From positions 1 through 64,000 of the IMG/VR virus record IMGVR_UViG_3300023174_004581: a stretch of 64,000 nucleotides of DNA. One strand, written 5' to 3'. Source of the stretch: a virus. The notes under the pieces are model-generated. The model did no database searches, was not told the DNA's origin, and saw nothing but the letters and a program-made list of their open reading frames with translations. This document shows positions 17,912-26,611 of this stretch, piece after piece (positions within the stretch are counted from its first letter, which is position 1; each line of letters begins with the position of its first letter). The position numbers and the translations under genes were made by a program.

Positions 17912-19363
17912 TTACTCCTCATCCTCGCTGTGTACCAAAGTCTCTCCCGCCGCACCGTCTAATACGCTCATCATGTCGACCTTGTCCACTACGGTGTCGC
18001 AGACGAGCTTGGGGTGAATGGCTGCGGCGATCAGCCGCTTCGTGCTGTGCATGTTGGCGATGCGGCGGTCGATATTTTGCTCCGCACCGTCGGCTAGCAG
18101 AAAGTGTACTACGGACACAGCGGCTGTCTGTCCCATGCGGTACGCACGAGCGATTGCCTGGTCGACCACCGCCGGATTCCAGTGCGACGACAAGAAGCAG
18201 ACGCGCGAGCAGTGCTGTAGGTTGAGCCCCGCCCCGCCTGCAACGATCTGGACGACGATAGCGACAGGCGTGCCGGCTGCGGCGGCCGTCTTACTCTCCT
18301 CGACCGCCGCTGTCCGCCCAGCGTCCGTCATGCCGCCGCGGATAGCCCAGACACTATATCCCGCGCGGCGGAGATCCATTTCGGCTAGGTCTAACTCGCC
18401 ACTGAAATTGCCGAATACAATCGTCGGCTCCTTCGCCGCCGTGCCGATGAACTCTCGGAATGCGGCTGCTTTCGATGCGGTGCCCATCCACTCACTGCGG
18501 CTGTAGTCATGTTTATATTTTCTCCGCATGGCGTCAGTGTAGATTGCGGGGTGAGCGATAAACTGGCGGATGCGCAGATATAGCTCGAGCACAATTGTCC
18601 CACGTGCGCATGAATCTATTGCGTGGTTCATCCGTCCCACCAGAGCGTCGAACACACGCCGCTCCTCCGAGTCGGCCGGCATCACGACGGGATAGATTTT
18701 GTGCGTCGGTCGTTCCTCGGGAAATCCGACGACAATATCTCGCACGTCGCCTACGACCCGCCGCATGATAATCTCGCCGGCGATTTCCGAACGTGGCGTG
18801 CGGATGTACACATCCATATCCATGCCGAGAAACCGCATCAGATGGCCAAACTCGGCGGCGTTATTCTGAATCGGCGTGCCCGACAGAATCCATCGACGTG
18901 CAGCGACGATGCCGGCGATCTCACGAAACCGCTTCGTTTTGGAGCCGTTGCGGAGCATATGGCCTTCGTCGCAGATCACACGGTCGAATCGCTCGGTGTT
19001 GAGCGTCGCTGCGTTGCGGAGTGCGCGCTCGTACGTCGCTAGGACGACCTCGCATGTCCGCGAGCCCGCCACACTCTGAAACACATTGCGTGATTTCAGG
19101 ATGCGGTGCGGCACGTCGGACTTCGTCAGAGCCTCGGTCCACTGCGGCTGGAGTACCGGCGGCACAATAAGCAGTGTCTTGGTCGGCACGGCGTCATTCA
19201 CGAGCAGCCCTATCGTCATGTACGTTTTGCCGAGCCCCATCTCGTCAGCTAGGATGCCGCCGCATACGAACTTCGCACCGGCGGTTTCACGTGCGGTCAT
19301 CCACGTGATCGCCTCGGCCTGGTACGGGTGGTAGGAAAATCCGGCAAAAGGAATAGCGAGCAT
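17912..19363 (-). CDS. SNF2-family helicase
   Basis: 483 residues from ATG 19363; an upstream start at 19471 lies beyond the promoter motif. Helicase motifs in order: Q-like YHPYQAEAI, Walker A DEMGLGKT, DEGH box (ICDEGHML), LSGTPIQNNAAEF, then the C-terminal lobe with VVQIVAGGAGLNLQ and AIARAYRMGQ (motif VI). This is a complete DEAD/SNF2 two-lobe motor that moves along duplex DNA; NCLDV homologues are linked to transcription or DNA repair. The gene is visibly GC-richer than its neighbours. Confidence 0.93.
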   Translation of the reverse strand: MLAIPFAGFSYHPYQAEAITWMTARETAGAKFVCGGILADEMGLGKTYMTIGLLVNDAVPTKTLLIVPPVLQPQWTEALTKSDVPHRILKSRNVFQSVAGSRTCEVVLATYERALRNAATLNTERFDRVICDEGHMLRNGSKTKRFREIAGIVAARRWILSGTPIQNNAAEFGHLMRFLGMDMDVYIRTPRSEIAGEIIMRRVVGDVRDIVVGFPEERPTHKIYPVVMPADSEERRVFDALVGRMNHAIDSCARGTIVLELYLRIRQFIAHPAIYTDAMRRKYKHDYSRSEWMGTASKAAAFREFIGTAAKEPTIVFGNFSGELDLAEMDLRRAGYSVWAIRGGMTDAGRTAAVEESKTAAAAGTPVAIVVQIVAGGAGLNLQHCSRVCFLSSHWNPAVVDQAIARAYRMGQTAAVSVVHFLLADGAEQNIDRRIANMHSTKRLIAAAIHPKLVCDTVVDKVDMMSVLDGAAGETLVHSEDEE

Positions 19364-19434
19364 TGGAAAGGAAAGGAAAGATAAAAGATGTTGAAAAAGG
19401 AAACCACATCCCCATAGGCATTCATAAACGCATA

Positions 19435-19442
19435 TCAATTTT
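19435..19442 (-). promoter_or_regulatory. Early promoter motif AAAATTGA
   Basis: Exact octamer on the minus strand, 71 bases before the SNF2 ATG at 19363, the longest spacing of the set. Confidence 0.6.
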
Positions 19443-19483
19443 TTCCGAATCCTAGATGACGTCACCAACATAAAATCATAAAA

Positions 19484-19876
19484 TCAGCCTATTACGGGAA
19501 GCAAGGACACAGACGACTGAAATGCGATGCGTTTCTCGGCGTAATCTGCCCAGCGGTTATTGAAGTACGTATCCTCATGACACATTGGATGTGTCATATC
19601 AACGTCGCCAAAGACGCAAAGATCGCTATTCCAATAGAGGTCGCTCTTCAGAATCTCTGACAGTGTGTCGCCAACAATGGCAGTGTCAGGAATTTCAAAC
19701 CATGTAATGCTGGCCTCGCCGCCGTCCTCGTGTTCGTCTACATATTCAATAAGAATTGTCCGCTCTTGTGGCCGCCAATAAGTACAAATTAAGTGACTCG
19801 TATTCTGAATCGCAATCTGTGCGACCTGTTCCGTATTCGCCATAATGTCATCAGAAGGAATTGGAATGGAAATCAT
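19484..19876 (-). CDS. Hypothetical acidic protein
   Basis: 130 residues from ATG 19876 (alternative 19843, MANTEQV). Acidic body (IEYVDEHEDGGEASITWFEIPD, DVDMTHPMCHEDTYFNNRW). No known motif. Early motif 53 bases upstream. Confidence 0.65.
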   Translation of the reverse strand: MISIPIPSDDIMANTEQVAQIAIQNTSHLICTYWRPQERTILIEYVDEHEDGGEASITWFEIPDTAIVGDTLSEILKSDLYWNSDLCVFGDVDMTHPMCHEDTYFNNRWADYAEKRIAFQSSVSLLPVIG

Positions 19877-19929
19877 TTGTAAGAAGTAAAGATAAGATAC
19901 ACGCCCGCCTATACAGTAACAAACGACCT

Positions 19930-19937
19930 TCAATTTT
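19930..19937 (-). promoter_or_regulatory. Early promoter motif AAAATTGA
   Basis: Exact octamer on the minus strand, 53 bases before ATG 19876 (86 before 19843). Confidence 0.65.
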
Positions 19938-19984
19938 TTCAAAGCGCATATATTTCCTTCAATATGAGTGAAATAAAAGCGATT

Positions 19985-20057
19985 TTCCCGCGCCGGGAAT
20001 TGAACCCGGTTCTCAACCGTGAGAGGGTTGTATCCTAACCATTTAGACTACGCGGAA
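19985..20057 (-). tRNA. tRNA-Glu (CTC)
   Basis: 73 nt. Acceptor TTCCGCG pairs with CGCGGGA (one wobble), discriminator A. Anticodon stem CAACC/GGTTG encloses CTCTCAC, anticodon CTC, reading GAG. T arm CCGGG TTCAATT CCCGG is perfect. No intron and no encoded CCA. It sits between protein genes with no clear promoter motif of its own. Confidence 0.95.
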
Positions 20058-20110
20058 TTTGCGGGACTACTTACCCACTAGAGGATGCGATTTTATTTTC
20101 AGACAGAATA

Positions 20111-20119
20111 AAAATTTGA
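20111..20119 (+). promoter_or_regulatory. Variant early motif AAAATTTGA
   Basis: The early octamer with one extra T, 32 bases before ATG 20152; the same variant stands before three other genes (29164, 52756, 53079). Confidence 0.5.
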
Positions 20120-20151
20120 AAATCGCCTTCTTCCACTAATTCGTTCAGTAA

Positions 20152-20895
20152 ATGGCTACACTTCATACATATTCAGATGGTTCTATCCTGCGACGGATGA
20201 CCGCCCGTGAGTTAATCCGTATTTCGATATGGAAGGGAAACCGAATTATGGATATTGGACATGCGAATATCATCAAACAGGCAATTCGTGACAATATTCA
20301 GTTATTGGACAACGGATACAGAATTATAAAATATTATGAACACGACGCAACCGGAAGGCCGCTTCTTCAGTCCTATATTATTGACGGCCAACACCGAGCA
20401 CACGTGCTGCGAGACTATTACGATACATCGCTATGTGAACCTGACTTTGAATTGACGGTCACCGAAAAACAGGTTGCGTCGGAATCGGAAGCGATTGCGT
20501 ATTTCAATGCGTTAAATAATGTCAAGCCGCAGTGCTGGAAGACTGATAAGAATCTACTAGCAAATCAATACATTGCGGAATTGGAAGCACAGTTTAATAA
20601 AAAGAAACGCCAACAACTCATTCGTCCTGGAAACACACATCGCCCGTATTTATCGTCAGATCGTCTGCGTGAAGCACTTCTATATTATGCGGACATGCTA
20701 ACAGACGACGGAGCAAAACACTTTGCGGCTCATGCGGTCGATATCAACCGAGATTTGGTAGAGAATACAAGTCTAGCGATTGCTATTAATCCAGAGCAGA
20801 AAGAGGTTAATATTCTAGCCAAAGCTATTGACACAAGTTTTATGTTAGGAGTGGTGAGTCCCATGAAATGGATTCCGCTCGTCACGAAAGTCTGA
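20152..20895 (+). CDS. ParB/DGQHR-like domain protein
   Basis: 247 residues. The motif SYIIDGQHRAHVLRDYY is the hallmark of the ParB-like nuclease/DGQHR fold, found in ParB, DndB and phage proteins. It is preceded by IIKQAIRDN and followed by FNALNNVKP, as in such proteins. The C-terminal half is helical. These domains bind nucleotides (CTP or ATP) or DNA; no clear HTH is visible here. A role in DNA partition, transcription or DNA modification is possible but undetermined. Confidence 0.7.
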   Translation: MATLHTYSDGSILRRMTARELIRISIWKGNRIMDIGHANIIKQAIRDNIQLLDNGYRIIKYYEHDATGRPLLQSYIIDGQHRAHVLRDYYDTSLCEPDFELTVTEKQVASESEAIAYFNALNNVKPQCWKTDKNLLANQYIAELEAQFNKKKRQQLIRPGNTHRPYLSSDRLREALLYYADMLTDDGAKHFAAHAVDINRDLVENTSLAIAINPEQKEVNILAKAIDTSFMLGVVSPMKWIPLVTKV

Positions 20896-20947
20896 GTTCT
20901 ACAAAAAATGAATTGGTTACAAGGGCGATTGTCCGCAATTACGCACA

Positions 20948-21229
20948 ATGGGCAACAAATGGTCGTTTTCTACGAATAAGACTGTGGAGCAGCCACCGCC
21001 AGTTGAGCAGCTACCGCCGGTTGAGCAGCCACCGCCGGTTGAGCAGCCACCGCCGGTTGAGCAGCCACCGCCGGTTGAACAGCCACCGCCGGTTGAACAG
21101 CCACCCGCTGAAACATCAAACTTTGACGATTCCTCTATCCAATTTATTGGAATTACAACGTTTCCTGAACTTATTGTTTCAGACAATAAAATGATTGAAG
21201 CAGCAAGCAATAAAGAGAAATGCGATTAA
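20948..21229 (+). CDS. Probable N-myristoylated protein with VEQPPP repeats
   Basis: 93 residues. It starts MGNKWSFS, fitting the N-myristoylation pattern (Gly2, Ser6). Residues ~13-52 are seven to eight copies of VEQPPP (18-bp DNA repeat, about 20993-21108). The C-terminal ~40 residues are acidic. The repeat would form a polyproline rod holding the tail away from the membrane. Overlaps the convergent gene by four bases. Confidence 0.75.
   Translation: MGNKWSFSTNKTVEQPPPVEQLPPVEQPPPVEQPPPVEQPPPVEQPPPVEQPPAETSNFDDSSIQFIGITTFPELIVSDNKMIEAASNKEKCD
20993..21108 (+). repeat. 18-bp tandem coding repeat (VEQPPP)
   Basis: Six to seven near-identical copies of gttgagcagccaccgccg; the first copies vary (cagctaccg), and the last two use gaa for gag. 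Confidence 0.85.
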
Positions 21230-22266
21230 CGTTTGAACGGATCCAGAACAATATTTTTAAGTTTTTCACGCAATGGAGCACGATTCAACGGTAGTACATT
21301 TTCAATCCAAGCACCATGTCCCTTTGTAAGCAATCCTTTTTTTACCATATTGAGAGCCATATCTTCGCTTAATGGATGTACATACCTATCGTACATTCCT
21401 CGTTCATGCGGTATTTCAGAAGGGCTGTGTATGCTCAGTTCATCTTTGGTTAATGTTTCAAACTTACCCGTATATTCGGCGTTCGCAACATCCATTTGTC
21501 TGCCAATTGTATCCATCGCATTTACATTCGCATTGACTAAACATCCCATTAATATAAAAATACCACGATGAATACCTTTTCGTGTGTAAACAGTTTGTAT
21601 AATATCCTGTAACATATAGTCTGGATCGTCTTTTCGTTCATCTTGACTTATAATACTATGTTCGTTCATAAACATATTTGGATCAACATCAGGGGGCAAG
21701 TTTGTAATATCGTAGATTCCATTTATGTTTTTATCTTTTTTAAGAAAGACGCCTTTTTTAGCATCACGGTCTGGCTCTTTGAATCCATACGCAATATTAG
21801 GATATGCGGACGATGCTCCTGCGCGCCGAATACCTCCAAACGCAGTTGATTTCACATTCTTTTCATGGCTAACAATAATGTCATCTGAAGAATGGACGTG
21901 AAGATATTTTCGATATTCGTCTTTTAGGTAATTTACACGGTGTGCTGTATACTTACTTGAACACATAAATTCGCCCGCCTGTGTTAACGATAACAAAAAT
22001 GTATCATCGGGTATGATAAATTCCGATTGAACTCCACTTTTCGCAAGTTGTGACGGACTACGAGGAATCGAGTGAGCGTGAAGAATGTAGATAGGAAGTG
22101 TTTTAAGATAGCTAACAAAGGCAAGACCTTTCGCAATATTTGTCTTAGATACAACAGGTGATATATAGGGTGGAGGAGAGACATTTATGCGACGTCGCTT
22201 TGTCGTATTATTCTTATTGCGATTCGTTTTTGCTGTATTCTTGCCTGATTTGGGTAATCCTGACAT
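21226..22266 (-). CDS. Orphan protein with basic N-terminus
   Basis: 346 residues. N-terminus is Lys/Arg/Asn-rich (KSGKNTAKTNRNKNNTTKRRR), similar in makeup to the basic tags but without GG. The body has PIYILHAHSIPRSPSQL followed by a serine/threonine patch, and a repeated Met/His C-terminal half (MVKKGLLTKGHGAW). Probably conserved among mimivirus-like genomes; I recognise no domain. Confidence 0.7.
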   Translation of the reverse strand: MSGLPKSGKNTAKTNRNKNNTTKRRRINVSPPPYISPVVSKTNIAKGLAFVSYLKTLPIYILHAHSIPRSPSQLAKSGVQSEFIIPDDTFLLSLTQAGEFMCSSKYTAHRVNYLKDEYRKYLHVHSSDDIIVSHEKNVKSTAFGGIRRAGASSAYPNIAYGFKEPDRDAKKGVFLKKDKNINGIYDITNLPPDVDPNMFMNEHSIISQDERKDDPDYMLQDIIQTVYTRKGIHRGIFILMGCLVNANVNAMDTIGRQMDVANAEYTGKFETLTKDELSIHSPSEIPHERGMYDRYVHPLSEDMALNMVKKGLLTKGHGAWIENVLPLNRAPLREKLKNIVLDPFKR

Positions 22267-22287
22267 TCCTTACAGTCTGTATTCATT

Positions 22288-22809
22288 TTATTTGAACACG
22301 TGTGGGATGTGCCGACGTGTATACTTAAGCAACCCCCTATCCCGCTTGGATCCGTTGTAATATGCAATATAACTACGGATAGAATCACCGATACGAAATT
22401 CATCGGGCATCGCTGTAGGCGGATCACGCCAATCACGAAGGAGAAGAGCAGGCGGAGGATTGGCCTTGAGCCAAACGAGATGTTCATTACATGCGTGAAT
22501 CGCCTTGGGAGAAAAGCGGAACATATGCTCACGTACAAGTTCAAAGGCGAGTTCAAGAAGCCATGCGTAGTGAGCCAGATTTTCACGCACCCATTTTGTA
22601 CACGGATGGTTTTTGGCGTGTGATTTATAGCCACGATTACCCGTCGACGCACAAATAGGAGCGTTCGCAAGAATATGGTCACGTCCGCCATTCTCGTGAT
22701 TCGCCGTATACAGCATTTGAGTGTACTCAAGAATCATTTTAACAACATGTTTATCACAGTGCCAGCGAGCACAGCGACGAATTTTGCGACTAAGAAAGAA
22801 GATATTCAT
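22288..22809 (-). CDS. Phage/giant-virus conserved protein (DKHVVKM type)
   Basis: 173 residues starting MNIFFLSRKIRRCARWHCDKHVVKMILEY. The N-terminal signature, a hydrophobic strand, then HCDKHVVKM and a Gln-Met-Leu helix, is one I associate with a family common in cyanophages and giant viruses but of unknown function. Conserved His and Cys (HCDKH, NHPCTKW) could bind metal. Helical throughout. Early motif 37 bases upstream. Confidence 0.75.
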   Translation of the reverse strand: MNIFFLSRKIRRCARWHCDKHVVKMILEYTQMLYTANHENGGRDHILANAPICASTGNRGYKSHAKNHPCTKWVRENLAHYAWLLELAFELVREHMFRFSPKAIHACNEHLVWLKANPPPALLLRDWRDPPTAMPDEFRIGDSIRSYIAYYNGSKRDRGLLKYTRRHIPHVFK

Positions 22810-22846
22810 ACCGAGGTACGCATCATTCTAGGGATGCGAGCACGTT

Positions 22847-22854
22847 TCAATTTT
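22847..22854 (-). promoter_or_regulatory. Early promoter motif AAAATTGA
   Basis: Exact octamer on the minus strand, 37 bases before ATG 22809. Confidence 0.75.
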
Positions 22855-22866
22855 TTCTTTACCCCC

Positions 22867-22874
22867 ATCTAAAA
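22867..22874 (+). promoter_or_regulatory. Putative late promoter motif ATCTAAAA
   Basis: TCTAAAA core 21 bases before ATG 22896; the leading GG of the consensus is missing. Confidence 0.4.
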
Positions 22875-22895
22875 TAACGTACCTATAGCACCACA

Positions 22896-23933
22896 ATGGA
22901 AAAACGTTTTAATCTAGTGTCCTTTCTATCGGAGGGACAGCCTCACGATGAGGGTCTCAATCTATCCGAAAATAGAGACCTTCTTGAAACCGCTGCGAAA
23001 CCGCATTTTGATACTATCGAACTATACACGCCACGAAAACTCAAAGACATGGGACTCGGAAATTATGTTCGAGATTACAAAATAACAGGACTTGTCACAA
23101 ATAATCCTGGTATGACCCGCATTGGAAACTGTGCGTGGAAGCCGAAAATTATTGCGATGGAATTGGAGAAACTTACGAATGGCGATATTCTAATGTACCG
23201 AGACAGCAATATTGTAAGATACGGTGACAAATTGGGAGACTATACGAATATTCGCAACTGTGCAGAAGATTTTCTAAGATTATGTAATTTTGATTTTTTC
23301 GCTCATAGAGAAACAGAATTTTGTTCGCTTAAAAATTTTACAAAGACCAATGTATTGCGTGAGTTGGGAGAGAATTCACTGTTTGTTTACCAATATCCAG
23401 GTGTATGTGCGAATATAATCGTCATTCGTAAATCAGCAGTATCCGTTCAATTCGTGAAAGAATGGTTAGAGGCTTGCGAAGTAGAACGGTGGATTGATCC
23501 GAATCATTATGGAGGATATCTTTTAAATTTCATTAACCAGTGTCCTGAACAGTCTATTTTAGGAGTTATTGTCGCAAATTGGATTCGGAAACGAATACAC
23601 AATATACCTCTGAACTATCCAGTTATAGGATTTGAGGATAGAAATATACAACGCATTATACGGTTTCAAAATTACGCATATCTTACACTTATAGATGAGA
23701 CACGCTGTTTGGTTATGACAGGAGAATGGATAGGTCGACCGGATACCATTCATATGATCCAACAGTTGGACACTGGAGAAAAAGTCTATATGATACAAGA
23801 AAGTAACTATGTGAAAATGGTTTCCGAATCCGGAGTCGCAAAGTGTTTTATTGGTCATATCCTTCAGTTTCAAGCTGCCGAATGGAGTAAATACACAAAT
23901 GTAGGAAGTAGATATCATCTTGCTGTGCTTTGA
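22896..23933 (+). CDS. Glycosyltransferase-like protein
   Basis: 345 residues. Residues ~40-240 resemble GT-A-fold sugar transferases: HFDTIELYTPRKLKD, GNCAWKPKIIAMELEKL, then GDILMYRDSN, which may be the D-x-D-like nucleotide-sugar site. The last ~100 residues (NIQRIIRFQNYAYLTLIDE onward) are beta-rich and may be a separate carbohydrate-binding-like domain. The stop TGA is immediately followed by AAAATTGA, the promoter of the next gene. Confidence 0.65.
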   Translation: MEKRFNLVSFLSEGQPHDEGLNLSENRDLLETAAKPHFDTIELYTPRKLKDMGLGNYVRDYKITGLVTNNPGMTRIGNCAWKPKIIAMELEKLTNGDILMYRDSNIVRYGDKLGDYTNIRNCAEDFLRLCNFDFFAHRETEFCSLKNFTKTNVLRELGENSLFVYQYPGVCANIIVIRKSAVSVQFVKEWLEACEVERWIDPNHYGGYLLNFINQCPEQSILGVIVANWIRKRIHNIPLNYPVIGFEDRNIQRIIRFQNYAYLTLIDETRCLVMTGEWIGRPDTIHMIQQLDTGEKVYMIQESNYVKMVSESGVAKCFIGHILQFQAAEWSKYTNVGSRYHLAVL

Positions 23934-23941
23934 AAAATTGA
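23934..23941 (+). promoter_or_regulatory. Early promoter motif AAAATTGA
   Basis: Exact octamer directly after the stop codon of the previous gene (23931-23933), 62 bases before ATG 24004. Confidence 0.7.
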
Positions 23942-24003
23942 AACATCCTACAACGATGAAAGGCTCCTAACAGGTTTCTTCCTTTCTCTTTTCTTTCCTA
24001 ACA

Positions 24004-25455
24004 ATGTCCACAATTGTTCCTATCCGTGTTCGTGCTATTCTTTCTTCCATGGATTCGGCGGCTCGTGCGAATCTTAAGAAGTTGCTTCCTAAGAAACTCG
24101 TGATGCCGACCGCCGAGACGGCGAAATATCCCGCCGCAATTCTGTCTATCTTCCCCAAGGAGGAATCCTATTCGCTTCTTGGTTTTGTAGCGGAGGAGCT
24201 TCTGCGTTTCCCAGTGGACGCAATCCACACCGACACTCTCCATGTGGCGATTGCGAAATACTATCCAGCGTACAACGATACGGCTCGTGCGAAGGTGACG
24301 AAGTCCAAGACAACGCAACCCTTTCTGGATACGGTGATTGCGACCCGCCGAGGCCTAGATGCGGTCGTCAAGGGAACGCTCGTCTTTGATACGACGCTCC
24401 GATGGGGAGCGGTCGAAGGTCATCCAGACGCACAGACTACAACGCAGATCTTTGAGGTTAAGCTGACGGGGCTCCTCAAGAAGAACTGGGTGGATTTCCT
24501 ATTTCAGGTCTTTGCGTATGCGGCTCTGTGCCCTGAGGCGTCGGATGTGTATCTTGTGCTTCCGCTTCAAGCCACGGTATGGCACGCACCTCTGGCCGGC
24601 TGGAAGCTCCGCAATCAGTATCGCGACGCTCTCAATATGATGAGTCTGAACAGCCAGGTGCCGACCGCAATCAAGTCCCCGCTTCCTGGCCGTCTCCTCC
24701 AAGAGACGCATTCCATTGGCTGCCATATTTCCAAGGGAAAAAGCATTGCGGCGACCATTCATCAACTCGTCCTTCTCCGCACACGCCCCTTCCAGATGTT
24801 TCTAGCGGGTCCACAAAGCACGAAACTCGTCATGAAAGACGAGGATATTGCGGCGGCCGCAACCGCACAAACGACCACAGCCGTGCGGCTCTACATTCAC
24901 AGCCCGTACATTATTAATCTCTGTCAGGAGCCTGGTACGAAGGAGGACTACGGTGTAATGTGCCTTATTCGCAACCTCCAGTATTCAGTCGCTATGGGTC
25001 TCCGTGGTGTCGTTGTCCACGTCGGCAAGTCCACAACAATGACGAAAGAGGTAGCCTATGAGCACATGCGTGCGAATCTTGTGCGTGCGTTACAGTATGC
25101 GTCGCCAGAATGCCCCATTCTCTTGGAGACACCGGCAGGACAGGGAACCGAGATGCTTACGACGTACGATGAATTTGTCGCATTTGTCAAGTCCTTTGCG
25201 TCTCCACTCCTACGCATTTGCGTAGATACGTGCCACGTCTTTGCGACCGGCCAAAACCCGCTCGAGTATATTCAAAAGCTCTATACAACCGATCCAGCTC
25301 TGCTCAAACTTGTTCACTTTAACGATTCCGCAACTCCCTGCGGCTCCTGCTTGGATCGCCACGCATTTATCGGCACCGGCGAAATCGGCATCACCAAAAT
25401 GACGGAGATAGCAGATTATTGTAAGGAGCGTGGAATTCCGATGCTGGTAGAGTAG
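24004..25455 (+). CDS. PD-(D/E)XK nuclease-like :: AP endonuclease IV fusion
   Basis: 483 residues. The C-terminal ~195 residues are an endonuclease IV (Nfo) TIM barrel: VRLYIHSPYI, GVVVHVGKS, ILLETPAGQGTE, ICVDTCHVFATG, KLVHFNDSATPCGSCLDRHAFIGTGEIG, carrying the His/Asp/Glu zinc ligands of this AP-site enzyme. The N-terminal ~290 residues include TTQIFEVKLTGLLKKNWVDFLFQVFAYAAL, with an E-x-K and the helix that follows it in restriction-like nucleases, and an upstream Asp (VFDTTLRW). The first part is therefore probably a PD-(D/E)XK nuclease (inference). Early motif upstream. The combination suggests base-excision repair in a cytoplasmic factory. Confidence 0.85.
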   Translation: MSTIVPIRVRAILSSMDSAARANLKKLLPKKLVMPTAETAKYPAAILSIFPKEESYSLLGFVAEELLRFPVDAIHTDTLHVAIAKYYPAYNDTARAKVTKSKTTQPFLDTVIATRRGLDAVVKGTLVFDTTLRWGAVEGHPDAQTTTQIFEVKLTGLLKKNWVDFLFQVFAYAALCPEASDVYLVLPLQATVWHAPLAGWKLRNQYRDALNMMSLNSQVPTAIKSPLPGRLLQETHSIGCHISKGKSIAATIHQLVLLRTRPFQMFLAGPQSTKLVMKDEDIAAAATAQTTTAVRLYIHSPYIINLCQEPGTKEDYGVMCLIRNLQYSVAMGLRGVVVHVGKSTTMTKEVAYEHMRANLVRALQYASPECPILLETPAGQGTEMLTTYDEFVAFVKSFASPLLRICVDTCHVFATGQNPLEYIQKLYTTDPALLKLVHFNDSATPCGSCLDRHAFIGTGEIGITKMTEIADYCKERGIPMLVE

Positions 25456-25502
25456 AAAAATGATAAGCGAATCCCTGCTTACTATAAGTCACATACGAGA
25501 CG

Positions 25503-25730
25503 ATGTTTCGAAATCTTTTCTTTAAAACAATGGATAAAAAACTGTTGGGGCGATGGGGGCGCACAGATGAAGTATCCAATACTATAAAAGTATATTGGGC
25601 AAATGTTGACCACTGTGGGACGTGTAGCAGCGAACCCTCAAAACCCCACCCAGAAAAAACAAACGAGATACCGCAAACGAGTACACCCATTGAAGTAAAA
25701 CAGAAGTCAGACACAAGTTTAAATAAATAG
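25503..25730 (+). CDS. Small conserved-looking protein (LLGRWG..ANVDHCGTC)
   Basis: 75 residues (66 if the ATG at 25530, MDKKLLGRWG, is used). The core KKLLGRWGRTDEVSNTIKVY followed by ANVDHCGTCSS recalls small proteins I associate with large algal viruses, where NxDHCGxC is conserved. The Lys/Pro/Thr-rich tail is probably disordered. The Cys pair could bind metal or form a disulfide. Function unknown. Confidence 0.6.
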   Translation: MFRNLFFKTMDKKLLGRWGRTDEVSNTIKVYWANVDHCGTCSSEPSKPHPEKTNEIPQTSTPIEVKQKSDTSLNK

Positions 25731-25758
25731 GCGTCTATAGAGTCAGTGTAATTAATAT

Positions 25759-26073
25759 ATGACAGATAATGTCTATTTGGTTGTATTGCCCTATACCGCA
25801 ATATCTTTTTCATTTCTTGCTCGTCTTATTTTTATGTATTTGTTGTATACAAAAAAGAGCACAAATATCTACTCTCTGTCGTTTTGTTGTTTGAGCGTGC
25901 TCTCATCGTCATTATGGATTCCATACAGCATCATACTCGGTGACACCCCCATTCTAGTAAGAAGCAGTGTCGAAATAGTACTATTATCTGTATCAGGAAT
26001 TTATATCGTATACAATCGCTACACGATGAACGAACCAGCAATTGTGCCGGCACAACAACCATGTAAAAAATGA
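25759..26073 (+). CDS. PQ-loop/SemiSWEET-like membrane protein
   Basis: 104 residues, three hydrophobic helices in the order seen in one PQ-loop/MtN3 unit: SFSFLARLIFMYLLYTKK-STNIYSLSFCCLSVLSSSLWIPYSIIL-(loop)-VEIVLLSVSGIYIVYNRY. The pattern S-(T/N)-(x)-(Y/L)-S before helix 2 and WIPY within it fits the repeat. SemiSWEETs dimerise to pass sugars; transport has not been shown for viral copies. The ATG codes MTDNVYL. A second member lies at 54228. Confidence 0.7.
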   Translation: MTDNVYLVVLPYTAISFSFLARLIFMYLLYTKKSTNIYSLSFCCLSVLSSSLWIPYSIILGDTPILVRSSVEIVLLSVSGIYIVYNRYTMNEPAIVPAQQPCKK

Positions 26074-26107
26074 ACATCATAATGGTCGCATAAAAGCAGT
26101 CCGCAGA

Positions 26108-26548
26108 ATGTGTACAATTCGTTTCGTACCCCTGAAGTGGAATTACTATAAGGAGTGTCGCACACTCTTTGAGGGACTATTTAATATAACCCAGCATTCT
26201 GACTTTCCAGCGGAATGGGACGACCGATGTGAGAAGCGTTCCTTTGCCGCACTGTATTACGGTGTTGTCATTGGATTCGTATTAGTCGATAAAACAAATA
26301 GCATTCGTTATATATGCGTGAATAAAGAATTCCAGGATGAGAAACTCGGTTCCAAACTTCTTAGACATGTATGCGATTACTGTGTGGATGAACGGGCGAT
26401 TCGACTCGTTACAGCCGACAGCGAATGGCTAGTAGAGTGGTACAAGAAATACGGGTTTCGTACAACGCATATCTATCGCAATCCAGACGGCGAATTCGCA
26501 GGTGCGGATATGGTGCGACGGCAACGGTCAAGGAGCGAAAAAAATTGA
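26108..26548 (+). CDS. GNAT-family acetyltransferase
   Basis: 146 residues from ATG 26108 (upstream in-frame ATG 26042 would overlap the previous gene). The GNAT core is IRYICVNKEFQDEKLGSKLLRHVCDYC, the strand-loop-helix that binds acetyl-CoA, followed by VEWYKKYGFR, typical of the end of the fold. Substrate unknown. The last codons AAA AAT TGA form part of an AAAATTGA promoter for the next gene. Confidence 0.8.
   Translation: MCTIRFVPLKWNYYKECRTLFEGLFNITQHSDFPAEWDDRCEKRSFAALYYGVVIGFVLVDKTNSIRYICVNKEFQDEKLGSKLLRHVCDYCVDERAIRLVTADSEWLVEWYKKYGFRTTHIYRNPDGEFAGADMVRRQRSRSEKN
26541..26548 (+). promoter_or_regulatory. Early promoter motif AAAATTGA overlapping a stop codon
   Basis: Exact octamer whose TGA is the stop codon of the GNAT gene, 63 bases before ATG 26612. 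Confidence 0.7.
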
Positions 26549-26611
26549 AAGGACGCAGTTCCGCAATGTATTTTTGTGTGCTTCAATCCTATTTATTTCC
26601 TTTCATTTCAA

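Noticed and set aside
22185-22730. Minus-strand ORF of 181 residues
   Set aside because: Frame-shifted shadow of the two real minus-strand genes at 21226 and 22288.
25391-25813. Minus-strand 140-residue ORF
   Set aside because: It overlaps two better plus-strand genes and shows no recognisable domain or promoter.
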